A DNA stretch of 17,805 bases from Desulfosarcina sp. Lineage in GTDB: Bacteria; Desulfobacterota; Desulfobacteria; Desulfobacterales; Desulfosarcinaceae. Of this stretch, positions 1 to 7,729 are shown in pieces. Where the stretch lies: NCBI GenBank assembly GCA_030642405.1, contig DAOWNV010000020.1:1-17805 (forward strand), read 5' to 3'. A program made the position numbers and the translations under genes. Within the stretch, counting starts at the first letter, position 1. Each line of letters opens with the position of its first letter. Below the pieces are notes generated by a model, which was not told where the DNA came from, ran no database searches, and saw only the letters and a list, made by a program, of their open reading frames with translations.

Positions 1-1
1 A

Positions 2-424
2 TCCGGCGCCAAAGGTGTAAAAGGTACGATTCTGATGAAACCGGAATATGAAAAGGGTCTAAGGGATCTGGATGGTTTTTCGCATATCATTCTTCTCTAT
101 CATTTTCATCGGTCCAAAGGGTATCAATTGCTCGTAAAACCTTTCCTGGACACGATCAAGCGAGGTCTGTTCTCAACAAGGGCTCCCCGCCGGCCAAACC
201 ACATTGGGCTGTCTATTGTTCAATTGGTTAGGATGGACGGCCTGACCCTTAATCTGTTGGATGTCGATGTTTTGGATGGCACCCCCTTACTGGATATCAA
301 ACCCTGGGTCCCCGAATTCGACATGCGGGAAAATGTTCGTACAGGGTGGCTGGAACACAAACAACAAAACTCCAGATCCATGAGATCCGACTTCAGGTTC
401 GTAGATAAGAAACAGGGAAAATAG
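2..424 (+). CDS. trmO: TrmO/TsaA family tRNA (t6A37-N6)-methyltransferase, 3' part
   Basis: Partial gene: the frame is open to the left edge, so the N-terminal part of the protein lies outside the window. The visible 140 codons carry the C-terminal half of the TsaA/UPF0066 fold: the FSTRAPRRPN block followed by IGLS, and the DVLDGTPLLDIKPWVP block. Both are family signatures; this family normally shows PNPIG where PNHIG is read here. Known members methylate N6 of threonylcarbamoyladenosine at position 37 of certain tRNAs with S-adenosylmethionine. The stop (422-424) lies 9 bases before the transporter start, and the AGGA ribosome binding site of that gene overlaps this stop, so the two are probably co-transcribed. 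The first ATG seen (35) is internal to the family alignment and is not the real start. Family assignment is secure; the substrate is inferred from the family. Confidence 0.9.
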   Translation, partial: SGAKGVKGTILMKPEYEKGLRDLDGFSHIILLYHFHRSKGYQLLVKPFLDTIKRGLFSTRAPRRPNHIGLSIVQLVRMDGLTLNLLDVDVLDGTPLLDIKPWVPEFDMRENVRTGWLEHKQQNSRSMRSDFRFVDKKQGK

Positions 425-433
425 GACAAGCCC

Positions 434-1633
434 ATGCCTTTGCCTTATACTTTCAATCGAATGGAATTTGCCGGATCATTAGGTGACCTGGGCACCATTT
501 TGCCTTTAGCTATCGGAATGATCATGGTCAATGGGCTAGATTCATCAGGAATCTTCCTGTCTGTCGGGTTATTCTATATTTTCACCGGCATCTACTTTGG
601 AATCACCACTCCGGTTCAACCCATGAAAGTGATCGGTGCTTACGCCATTGCCACCGCCATGACCCCGCATCAGATCATGGCATCGGGGATTCTTATGGGC
701 GTTTGCCTGCTTTTTATCGGGGCCACCGGGGCCATCACCTTGATTGAAAAGTATATTCCCAAAGCCACTGTGCGTGGGGTACAACTCTCCACCGGGACAC
801 TGCTCATGGCCGAAGGCGTTAAGTTTATGGTAGGAAAAACCAAACTTCAACTGCTTCACCAAATGGCGGAACCTTACCTAATTGTCCAACATGTAGGCCC
901 AGTGTCTGCAGGTTTGATCATTGGTGTTGTTGGGAGCTTACTCACTCTGCTTTTGCTGGAGAATAAAAAAATACCGGCGGGTTTGGTGATCGTCTGCTTT
1001 GGCATCTTTATAGGCCTGGTAATCGGGACCAGGGAAGGAGTCGGCGAACTCGGGCCGGGATTCTATCTGCCTGCTATCTTGCCGCTGGGATTTCCTGAAG
1101 GAGCGGACTTCACGTTTGCCCTCCTGGCCCTTGTGATTCCCCAAATGCCCATGACATTGGGTAACGCCGTGATTGCCGATATGGATCTGTCCATCAACTA
1201 TTTTGGTGATGCCGCACGGCGAGTAACGGGTCGAGCCTTGTGTATCAGCATGGCTCTGGGTAATTTCCTCAGCGCCATGCTTGGAGGCATGCCGCTCTGT
1301 CACGGAGCCGGAGGGCTTGCAGCACACTATCGGTTCGGGGCCCGCTCCGCCGGATCGAACCTGATAATTGGTGGAATTTTTATTGTTTTTACTCTGACCT
1401 TCGGTAACCAGGTTCTCGTCCTTCTCAAGCTAATCCCCATGGCCATTTTAGGTGTACTGCTGCTGTTTGCCGGCAGCCAGCTGGCATTGACCATTCTGGA
1501 CGTAAAGGAACGTAAAGAGATGTTCGTGGTGGTAACCATCTTGGGTATCACACTGGCGTCCAATTTGGCGGCAGGATTCATGGCTGGTATCGTTTTAGCG
1601 TACCTGCTAAGGTCGGAAAAATTAACTGTTTAA
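434..1633 (+). CDS. MOT1-family molybdate/sulfate transporter
   Basis: A 399-residue, very hydrophobic protein with about ten predicted membrane segments, acting in the cytoplasmic membrane. It has the two signatures of the MOT1 family (a SulP-related group without a STAS domain): GDLGT followed by PVQPMK at residues 60-65, and PQMPMTLGNAV at residues 236-246. Near residue 290 is GMPLCHGAGG, also typical. Known plant and bacterial homologues import molybdate at low concentration; bacterial entries are often called putative sulfate/molybdate transporters, so the ion is not settled. The start is supported by AGGA at 423-426, seven bases upstream. It follows trmO by 9 bases and converges on the iron-sulfur gene to the right, sharing a 4-base overlap of stop codons. 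Molybdate import would suit an organism with formate dehydrogenases or similar molybdo/tungsto-enzymes, but none is in the window. Confidence 0.85.
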   Translation: MPLPYTFNRMEFAGSLGDLGTILPLAIGMIMVNGLDSSGIFLSVGLFYIFTGIYFGITTPVQPMKVIGAYAIATAMTPHQIMASGILMGVCLLFIGATGAITLIEKYIPKATVRGVQLSTGTLLMAEGVKFMVGKTKLQLLHQMAEPYLIVQHVGPVSAGLIIGVVGSLLTLLLLENKKIPAGLVIVCFGIFIGLVIGTREGVGELGPGFYLPAILPLGFPEGADFTFALLALVIPQMPMTLGNAVIADMDLSINYFGDAARRVTGRALCISMALGNFLSAMLGGMPLCHGAGGLAAHYRFGARSAGSNLIIGGIFIVFTLTFGNQVLVLLKLIPMAILGVLLLFAGSQLALTILDVKERKEMFVVVTILGITLASNLAAGFMAGIVLAYLLRSEKLTV

Positions 1634-2277
1634 ACTTGTGATTTTTCCACTAACGCCCCTGTCGGGCAGACATCCAAACAGCCCCTGCACGAAAGGCAAT
1701 CCGGATCCGTATCCGATGTTTCAGCAAAATACCCGACCACGGTATTGAACCCTCTCCCTGCAAAACTCAACATGGGCTGCTCATGACGATCACGGCAGAT
1801 CCTGACACAGAGGCCACATAAAACACAACGGTTGGGATAATAGTCGAAGGCAGGATGGCGGCTATCCACATCCAATTCCTTCAGCACCCGTTCAAAGGGT
1901 TTGCAGCCGAGGCCGATTCCTAAAAATTTGGCGATGTCCTGCAAAGAACAGGCTTTGTCGGCAGGGCAATTCTTGCAGTCTACCTTGTGTACGGAAAGCA
2001 GGAGTTTTAATGCTGTCTTTTGGAGACTTCGTACAGCTTCGGTGTCGGTATGAACCATCATACCATTTTCAACGGTTACAGTGCATGCCGTAACAGGTTC
2101 GGAAAAACCGTCGATCTCAACAAAACAGAGGCGGCAGGCGGCAGGAGCGTCCGCAACGGTATCCGATTCCAACCAACATAAGTGGGGAATAAATATATCT
2201 GCAAAAAGGCATGCAGATAATACGCTGCTGCCTGCAGGCGCCTGGATGGACCGACCATCCACGGTCAAGATAATCAT
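1630..2277 (-). CDS. HoxU / NuoG-N-terminal-like iron-sulfur protein
   Basis: A 215-residue electron-transfer subunit with no catalytic domain. In order: a plant-type [2Fe-2S] ferredoxin domain (Cys34, Cys48, Cys51, Cys65); the NuoG His-Cys [4Fe-4S] motif H-x3-C-x2-C-x5-C (His97, Cys101, Cys104, Cys110); and two C-x2-C-x2-C-x3-C [4Fe-4S] sites (Cys151-161 and Cys194-204, the second followed by PTGAL). This is the arrangement of HoxU and of the N-terminal part of NuoG, HndD-type hydrogenases and NAD-linked formate dehydrogenases. The start overlaps the stop of the NuoF-like gene as ATGA and has GGAG about eight bases upstream. It ends the operon; its stop overlaps that of the convergent transporter. 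Likely role: passing electrons from the FMN subunit to an unidentified partner enzyme encoded elsewhere. HoxU-like and truncated NuoG-like are equally fair names. Confidence 0.88.
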   Translation of the reverse strand: MIILTVDGRSIQAPAGSSVLSACLFADIFIPHLCWLESDTVADAPAACRLCFVEIDGFSEPVTACTVTVENGMMVHTDTEAVRSLQKTALKLLLSVHKVDCKNCPADKACSLQDIAKFLGIGLGCKPFERVLKELDVDSRHPAFDYYPNRCVLCGLCVRICRDRHEQPMLSFAGRGFNTVVGYFAETSDTDPDCLSCRGCLDVCPTGALVEKSQV

Positions 2278-4214
2278 GATTTTTTCTCCGATGGTCGCTC
2301 AATAATGGGTGCCAGGTGAGCCGGCGAAATCTTCACGACCGCATCGTACTCAGGCGGGCAGGCCACCATGCATTCACCGCATTTGACACACAACTCCTGA
2401 TCGATGCCTTTTTTCCGGGTGCTGGTGGTAAAAACAGCGTCCACCGGACAGCATGCCACACAAGCGTCGCAGCCGCGTGCGCATTTATCCAGGTCAATGT
2501 AAAAAGCAGTCAGGGTCCGGCAGGCACAGCCCGGACAACGGCCCTCTTGAATATGTGCTTCGTATTCTTCTTTGAAATAGGCCACAGAGGTGAGGATGGG
2601 GTTTGGTGCGGTCTTGCCCAATCCGCACAGCGACCCCTGTTGGACGGCCCGGCTCAGGGTTTCCAACTGCTTGATGTCACCTTCCTTGCCCTCGCCGCGG
2701 GTCAGACGTTGCAAAATGTTCAGCAAATGACGGGTTCCAACACGGCAAAAAGTACACTTGCCGCAGGATTCCTTTTGGGTAAAATCGAGAAAATACCTGG
2801 AAACATCCACCATGCAGGAATCTTCGTCCATCACCACCATGCCACCGGAACCCATCATGGCACCGGCTTGGCGGAGTTCGTCGAAATCCACTGGTGTGTC
2901 AAGGAAATCGGCGGATAAACACCCCCCTGACGGGCCACCGATTTGCACTGCTTTGAATTTTTTTTGTTTGGGAATGCCGCCGCAGATATCGAAGATCAAT
3001 TCTCTTAAGGTCACCCCCATGGGAATTTCCACCAATCCAGGGTGGGTGACGTTGCCCACGATGGAAAAAACCGCCGTTCCAGGACTGCCCGGCGTACCGA
3101 TGCCCCGGAACCAATCAGCCCCTTTTTCAACAATGGGAGGTATGGTGGCGAGCGTCTTGACATTATTAATTACCGTCGGTCTTCCATCCAGGCCGTGTTC
3201 CACCGGATAGGGTGGACGGTGCCTCGGCATGCCTCGAAAACCTTCCACGGAACGAATCAAAGCCGTCTCTTCACCACACACAAAGGCACCGGATCCCTGG
3301 AACAGGTCAATATCAAAATCCAGACCACTGCCAAGAATATCTGTGCCCAGCAAGCCCAATTCCCGAGCCTGGTCAACGGCGGTGGTTAGTATCCGTACGG
3401 CCAGGGGATATTCGGCACGCACGTAAAACAGACCTCGTGTCGCCCCAACAGCCAACGCGGCGATCATCATTCCTTCAATCACCTGATGCGGGTTGCTCTC
3501 CAGAAGCGTTCTGTCCATATAGGCGCCGGGATCGCCTTCATCTGCATTGCATATGATCAGCTTATCACTACCTGCGGCATTTCGCGCGAATTGCCACTTT
3601 TTCCCCGTAGGAAAACCGGCTCCGCCCCGACCCCGCAAACCGGACGCTTCAATTTCAGCAATAATGGACTCCGGCGTCCGGCCCAATCCCTTAACCAGAG
3701 CACCGTACCCTCCTTGTGCGATATATTCATTAATCTTTTCAGGATCGATCTTACCGCACCGCTCCATGACCACGCGCTTTTCCCGGTTGAAACGAGCGAA
3801 TTCCATCACCGATGGAATCATCTCGTTCTCTACGGTCGCTCCCATGATATGCTCGAATCGGGGATCCCCCCCCTCCAGGAAAAGCTTAACCAGCATTTTT
3901 GCTTTTCCAGGGGTTACCTCAGGGTAGAGAATAGGTGGGAAACCCGAATCCGGATGGTCGATAATCACCACCGGTTCTGCATAACAATGACCAAGGCACC
4001 CCACGGTATGCACATGGGCTTCAACGCCCCTGTCTTTCAACGCGGCTTCGAAAGCGGCCTGGGTTTCCAGTGCACCGGAAGCGATGCCGCAAGAAGCCAT
4101 ACCGATGTGGATCTTGGGCAGCGGACTTTGATCGAATGTTTCCTTCTGATCACGGGCCTCTTCAGCAAGGGCCTGATAAGCGGCTTCAATCCGGCTTTTC
4201 ACATTCTCAGTCAT
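2274..4214 (-). CDS. NuoF/HymB/HndC-like NADH-oxidising FMN iron-sulfur subunit
   Basis: A 646-residue flavoprotein. Domains: a thioredoxin-like [2Fe-2S]-type domain (about 33-115, with Cys42, Cys73, Cys77 visible); the NuoF core with the FMN/NADH-binding RGRGGAGFPTG (194-204), CNADEGDPGAY (222-232) and GSGAFVCGEETAL (307-319) motifs; an SLBB segment; the NuoF [4Fe-4S] site SCGKCTFC with Cys484, Cys487, Cys490 and Cys530; then a C-terminal two-cluster ferredoxin (about 573-622). This domain order is that of HymB/HndC in NAD-linked and bifurcating hydrogenases and formate dehydrogenases, not of plain complex I. I chose the ATG at 4214 over one at 4346, because it overlaps the NuoE-like stop as ATGA and the protein begins normally there; the 44 extra residues would be NuoE-gene DNA read in another frame. 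The first ferredoxin site is Cys578-x3-Cys582-x2-Cys585-x3-Cys589, one residue longer than usual, with an additional Cys588. Expected reaction: NADH oxidation, or NAD reduction, through FMN. Confidence 0.92.
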   Translation of the reverse strand: MTENVKSRIEAAYQALAEEARDQKETFDQSPLPKIHIGMASCGIASGALETQAAFEAALKDRGVEAHVHTVGCLGHCYAEPVVIIDHPDSGFPPILYPEVTPGKAKMLVKLFLEGGDPRFEHIMGATVENEMIPSVMEFARFNREKRVVMERCGKIDPEKINEYIAQGGYGALVKGLGRTPESIIAEIEASGLRGRGGAGFPTGKKWQFARNAAGSDKLIICNADEGDPGAYMDRTLLESNPHQVIEGMMIAALAVGATRGLFYVRAEYPLAVRILTTAVDQARELGLLGTDILGSGLDFDIDLFQGSGAFVCGEETALIRSVEGFRGMPRHRPPYPVEHGLDGRPTVINNVKTLATIPPIVEKGADWFRGIGTPGSPGTAVFSIVGNVTHPGLVEIPMGVTLRELIFDICGGIPKQKKFKAVQIGGPSGGCLSADFLDTPVDFDELRQAGAMMGSGGMVVMDEDSCMVDVSRYFLDFTQKESCGKCTFCRVGTRHLLNILQRLTRGEGKEGDIKQLETLSRAVQQGSLCGLGKTAPNPILTSVAYFKEEYEAHIQEGRCPGCACRTLTAFYIDLDKCARGCDACVACCPVDAVFTTSTRKKGIDQELCVKCGECMVACPPEYDAVVKISPAHLAPIIERPSEKKS

Positions 4215-4729
4215 GAGTTGCCCGCCTCTCTTTCCGCTTTCTCCCGTTCCAGCTGTACCCGAAGAACCAACCCCTCCACCTTGCTGGGTGCCATGTGGCC
4301 ATGAAGCGTCTCTCCCACCAAGGCAACCGGGGCCAAGGCACAACATCCCACGCAGGCCACCCGTTCGATGCTGAATTCCCGGTCTTCCGTTGTATCCCCC
4401 TCCTTGATCTCCAGCTTTCGTTCGAAATTTTCCAGGATGATCTCACCGCCCCGGACATGACAAGCCGTTCCCATGCATACCTTCACCGGATTTTTCCCCG
4501 GTGGATTGAACCGGAACTGGTTGTAAAAGGAGGCGACCCCGTACACGTCGGAACGATTAATGGACAGGTAGTCGGCAACGAGGGAGAGCGCCTTGTCAGG
4601 GAGGTACCCCAAAATGTTCTGCGCCATTTGAAGCAGTGGAATCAACTGTCCTCTTCCCTTGGGCGCGTCTTTGATCTGCTTCTTCAGCACCTCAATGTTC
4701 GCCAGATCTTCAGAACTGAGTGGATTCAT
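4211..4729 (-). CDS. NuoE/HymA/HndA-like [2Fe-2S] subunit
   Basis: A 172-residue protein of the 24-kDa NuoE family. It has a helical N-terminal part (GRGQLIPLLQMAQNILGYLP, residues 25-44) and a thioredoxin-fold [2Fe-2S] domain with ligands Cys85, Cys90, Cys126 and Cys130 (the C-x4-C-x35-C-x3-C spacing of the family). VYGVASFYNQF at 62-72 is the usual family block. It forms the NADH-oxidising module with the NuoF-like protein encoded next. Its start overlaps the stop of the upstream cyclic-nucleotide-domain gene as ATGA (4726-4729) and its stop overlaps the next start in the same way (4211-4214), so translation is probably coupled. No strong separate ribosome binding site is seen. The C-terminus after about residue 155 is a charged tail rich in Glu, Arg and Lys. 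Confidence 0.92.
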   Translation of the reverse strand: MNPLSSEDLANIEVLKKQIKDAPKGRGQLIPLLQMAQNILGYLPDKALSLVADYLSINRSDVYGVASFYNQFRFNPPGKNPVKVCMGTACHVRGGEIILENFERKLEIKEGDTTEDREFSIERVACVGCCALAPVALVGETLHGHMAPSKVEGLVLRVQLEREKAEREAGNS

Positions 4730-5193
4730 ATTTTATCCATGGCACCATAAGCCGCTTGAATACGATCCCGCAATAAGAGGCAGAGGCGTTCGAGCATAAT
4801 AAAACCGAATGCAGTATCTTCTTCCATACAGTTTCTCAATTGCCGCCCCTTTAAACGAATGACGGTGGAATCCTTCCGGCAATTGGCAGAGGAGAGGAGT
4901 CTATGGGGTTTATCCAACAAAGTGGACCAGCATCCCAGTGTTCGCCCCTTTCCAAAAGCATCAATCACTACCGACCCTTTGTGGTTACCGACGTCCATGG
5001 TACGCTCCAGGAATACGTATCCTTCGATGATAATGTAAAGATCTTCTCCCAGATCTCCCTGCTGAAAGATATAAGATCCGGCTTCATATTTATCGATACT
5101 GCAAAAACCGGAGATGGTCTCTAAATACGAAGGAGAAATATCTTTGAGAAATTCGCACGATTGCAAGGTTTCCTGCATATCAAAATTTTCCAT
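4726..5193 (-). CDS. Cyclic-nucleotide-binding-domain protein, no HTH
   Basis: A 155-residue protein made of one CRP-type cyclic-nucleotide-binding beta-roll (about residues 12-125) and a short helical C-terminus. Seen: FLKDISPSYLETI at the N-terminal helix, the turn GSYIFQQGDLGEDLYIIIEG, then FGKGRTLGCWSTLLDKPHR. The phosphate-binding cassette, normally G-E-x-A-L followed by R-S/T-A, reads GCWSTLL...HRLLSSA, so the conserved Glu is Cys and the R-S/T-A is not intact; binding of cAMP or cGMP is doubtful. No helix-turn-helix, GGDEF or kinase domain follows. I chose the ATG at 5193 because GGAGG (5203-5199) lies five bases before it; the ATG at 5205 would add four residues and has no ribosome binding site. 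First gene of the operon, overlapping the NuoE-like start as ATGA, so it probably works with or controls the NADH module. Mechanism unknown. Confidence 0.85.
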   Translation of the reverse strand: MENFDMQETLQSCEFLKDISPSYLETISGFCSIDKYEAGSYIFQQGDLGEDLYIIIEGYVFLERTMDVGNHKGSVVIDAFGKGRTLGCWSTLLDKPHRLLSSANCRKDSTVIRLKGRQLRNCMEEDTAFGFIMLERLCLLLRDRIQAAYGAMDKI

Positions 5194-5234
5194 GGTTGCC
5201 TCCATTGGGCATCATTAAGATAATTAGCATTTGG

Positions 5235-5264
5235 TCTATAATACGCCACAAATCGAGGTGTCAA
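5235..5264 (-). promoter_or_regulatory. Sigma70-type promoter of the NuoEF-like operon
   Basis: On the minus strand, a perfect TTGACA (-35) at 5264-5259 is followed by TTATAG at 5241-5236 (17-base spacer) or TATAGA at 5240-5235 (18-base spacer). The expected transcription start is near 5228, giving a leader of about 35 bases before the ATG at 5193. The -35 box overlaps the comEC stop codon. Read from consensus only. Confidence 0.6.
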
Positions 5265-7705
5265 TTCAAACTTCTTTTTTTTAGCTGAACATAAACCGTA
5301 TCGCCGTTTGACCGCATGACGATGGCGCCATGGGTGGCGGTACACAAAATCCTGGAGCCGGCTCGTACGTACCGGTCCACCACCTCGGCATGGGGAAAGC
5401 CGAAACGATTCCCGTCACCGGCGCTAATCACCACTATATTTGGATCCACAACCTTGATGAACGCTGGGGAGTTGGAGGTCTTGGATCCGTGGTGGGGTGC
5501 AAAGAGAACCGTACTGGCAAGGTTCTCACCAGATTCCCGTACCAGTTGGCTTTCCGCTCCGGCCTCAATATCTCCTGTAAGAAGAAAAGCGGTTTTTCCC
5601 AAGGCCACCTTGATCACCAGGGAACCTTCGTTCCGGTATTCCTGTCGGATTTTACCGGATGTGCTGAAAAACCCTTCCGGTGGATTGAAGACCGTGAACA
5701 TCACAGGCCCCATCGGCCTTTGTCCAAAACCGGAATCGATCCGCCGCACAACAACTTTCCCTTTTTTACAAACCGCCATCAGTGCCTTATACCCTTTGGT
5801 GGTATTGATGTCGCCGTTGGTCCACAGTTCTCGTACACCAAAATTCTCTGCGATATAGATCAAACCGTTTAGATGATCGGCATCGGGGTGGGAGAGAATG
5901 AGGATATCGACTGTAGCAATTTTTTTTTGCCACAACAAAGGCGCTACAACTTGTTTGCCCATGTCAAAAAAACGGTTGTCCGAAAAACCGCCCCCGTCAT
6001 AGAGAATGACGTTACCTCCGGGCAGTTCCAAAAGTGTGGAGCCCCCCTGTCCCACGTCAATAGCTGTTACAGCAAGGTCCCGATGCCAAAATCGCAGATA
6101 GGACCAATAAAGGCCGTCTCCAACGGCAACGATCAGGGTTACCGCCAATACCCAGGAAGCAAAGGATCTTGAACGCAGGTTGAGCAAGGCCCATCCCAAG
6201 GTATAATAGAGAAAGATTTCCAAAATTGATGGTGTAACTGTTTTTATTGAAGCAAACGTCCATCCGGCAAAAAAATCAATTACTGCCAACGCCAAATGAA
6301 GGAAATTGAGACTCATCGAAAACCCCAACGTGGCGGCAGGTTCGAAAAATATTGATAGCAATGCCGACAATAATCCCAACGGCACGGCCACAAATCCCAC
6401 CAGGGGAATGAGAAACAGATTTGCTACGAGCCCCACCACGGATGTCTGATTGAAATAGAACAAAGCCAAGGGGATGGTGCCGGCGATGGCAAATGCGGAA
6501 ACGAGAATAAAGTTTTTAATTCGTCTGAATGCTCTCCTATATCTTGAAACATCATTTTCGCTCGTAGACTTGACCTTTTCCAAGCCGTAGACAATGGCCA
6601 GAACAGCAGCAAATGAGAGTTGAAAAGAGATTGTGAACAGTGCAGGTGGAAACAGCAATAGAATGACCAGGGCTGCAAGGGCAAGGGTGTTGAAAATGTC
6701 CTGGAACCGCCCCAGAATAATGGCCACGAGAAATAGGCCCACCATAATTTCCGCCCTTTGAGTGGAGGGAGACATGCCTGCCAGGATTCCATAGGCCAGA
6801 ACGGGTAACAGGCTCGCTGCCGCCGTCCATAGTCGGCCCCATCCCCGCCATAATAAAAACGGGAAAAATGAGAAAAGCCGGTGAAAAAATGCAAAGGCGA
6901 CGGTGGCCACGATTCCAACGTGTAGCCCGGAGATCGCCAGCAGGTGGCCGGCACCGGCACGATTGAAGCGCTGTCGAAGATTATCATCAATACCTGCCCG
7001 GTCCCCGTAAACCAGCGCTTTGAGGACGGCTCTTTCCTCGGTACGGCTCGGTGTCCCTGTCCCATCAATCAGTCGGGCCAACTTCCGGTGAGCCCTTCCG
7101 GTCAGTTGGGTTAAAAGGCTTGTTTTGGATCTCCTTCCATACCGAAGGTTCTCTGCCCGCACCCACGCGCTTCCATGGATTCCTTTGAAAGCCATATGTC
7201 TTCTATAATCGAAACTGCCGGGGTTTTTGAAATTACGAAAAGGGCGTAATTTAGCCGAAAATGTCAACCGATCACCCGGAGTCAGTTCCACATCCCCCAT
7301 GACCGTCAGGCGGATCCGGCCTCTGACCGTTTGGGAAATCCCGTCACGGAATAGGGTATTGACCTTGATAATGGTACGGGCTCGACCGTGCAGCACAACG
7401 GGTTGTTCTTTTACGACACCCTGAATACGCCAGTATCCGGTATTTAAAAAATTGACGAGGTGATCGGGTCCATTTTCCGGAGACATCCACGGTACCATGG
7501 AAAGGTATCCGGCGGTAATAATTGCAATAAGCGGAGGCAAAAACACGTTTTGCTTCCGTTTCAAATGGACCGGAAGGCAGATTACGGAAACGAAGAAAAA
7601 AAACAGAATTGTATAACTATATCCAGGTAGGAGAACGCCCAACAGGATGCCGATGATCAAAAAGAAAGCAATGGGGATAACCGGACGGTCGTAAGGAGTA
7701 TGCAT
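5261..7705 (-). CDS. comEC: ComEC/Rec2 family DNA-uptake channel protein
   Basis: An 814-residue membrane protein of the usual ComEC length. Three parts are visible: two N-terminal membrane segments and a soluble DUF4131/OB-like region (about 1-200); the Competence-domain membrane block (about 230-530), opened by LLAISGLHVG at 255-264; and a C-terminal metallo-beta-lactamase-like domain (about 545-790) with DVGQG, the H-x-D-x-D-H motif at 606-611 (His606, Asp608, Asp610, His611), LLTGDIE and APHHGS. In transformable bacteria ComEC carries single-stranded DNA across the inner membrane; the C-terminal domain is thought to degrade the non-transforming strand. All motifs are intact. Last gene of the U32-YjbQ-ComEC run, 24 bases after the YjbQ stop. 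Its stop codon lies in the promoter of the next operon. Whether this host is naturally competent cannot be judged here. Confidence 0.93.
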   Translation of the reverse strand: MHTPYDRPVIPIAFFLIIGILLGVLLPGYSYTILFFFFVSVICLPVHLKRKQNVFLPPLIAIITAGYLSMVPWMSPENGPDHLVNFLNTGYWRIQGVVKEQPVVLHGRARTIIKVNTLFRDGISQTVRGRIRLTVMGDVELTPGDRLTFSAKLRPFRNFKNPGSFDYRRHMAFKGIHGSAWVRAENLRYGRRSKTSLLTQLTGRAHRKLARLIDGTGTPSRTEERAVLKALVYGDRAGIDDNLRQRFNRAGAGHLLAISGLHVGIVATVAFAFFHRLFSFFPFLLWRGWGRLWTAAASLLPVLAYGILAGMSPSTQRAEIMVGLFLVAIILGRFQDIFNTLALAALVILLLFPPALFTISFQLSFAAVLAIVYGLEKVKSTSENDVSRYRRAFRRIKNFILVSAFAIAGTIPLALFYFNQTSVVGLVANLFLIPLVGFVAVPLGLLSALLSIFFEPAATLGFSMSLNFLHLALAVIDFFAGWTFASIKTVTPSILEIFLYYTLGWALLNLRSRSFASWVLAVTLIVAVGDGLYWSYLRFWHRDLAVTAIDVGQGGSTLLELPGGNVILYDGGGFSDNRFFDMGKQVVAPLLWQKKIATVDILILSHPDADHLNGLIYIAENFGVRELWTNGDINTTKGYKALMAVCKKGKVVVRRIDSGFGQRPMGPVMFTVFNPPEGFFSTSGKIRQEYRNEGSLVIKVALGKTAFLLTGDIEAGAESQLVRESGENLASTVLFAPHHGSKTSNSPAFIKVVDPNIVVISAGDGNRFGFPHAEVVDRYVRAGSRILCTATHGAIVMRSNGDTVYVQLKKRSLN

Positions 7706-7729
7706 TTCTCATTGGTCATTCGACATTTT

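Noticed and set aside
1594..1609. TTAGC/GCTAA hairpin with a six-base loop near the transporter end
   Set aside because: The stem is only 5 bp, the loop GTACCT lacks A1/G4, it is inside a coding region, and no T-run follows.
3486..4304. Open frame of 272 codons on the plus strand
   Set aside because: It lies entirely opposite the NuoF- and NuoE-like genes, whose protein motifs are unmistakable; the translation has no recognisable features.
4215..4346. Longer NuoF-like start at 4346
   Set aside because: The extra 44 residues are Gly/Ser-rich and come from DNA coding for the NuoE-like protein in another frame; the ATGA overlap at 4214 gives a normal start.
5330..5872. Plus-strand open frames of 180 codons
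   Set aside because: They lie opposite the metallo-beta-lactamase domain of ComEC and have no family motif.
6424..7068. Open frame of 214 codons on the minus strand
   Set aside because: It is an alternative frame inside comEC, rich in Trp, Pro and Ser with no domain pattern; ComEC is intact across it, so it is not a frameshifted fragment.
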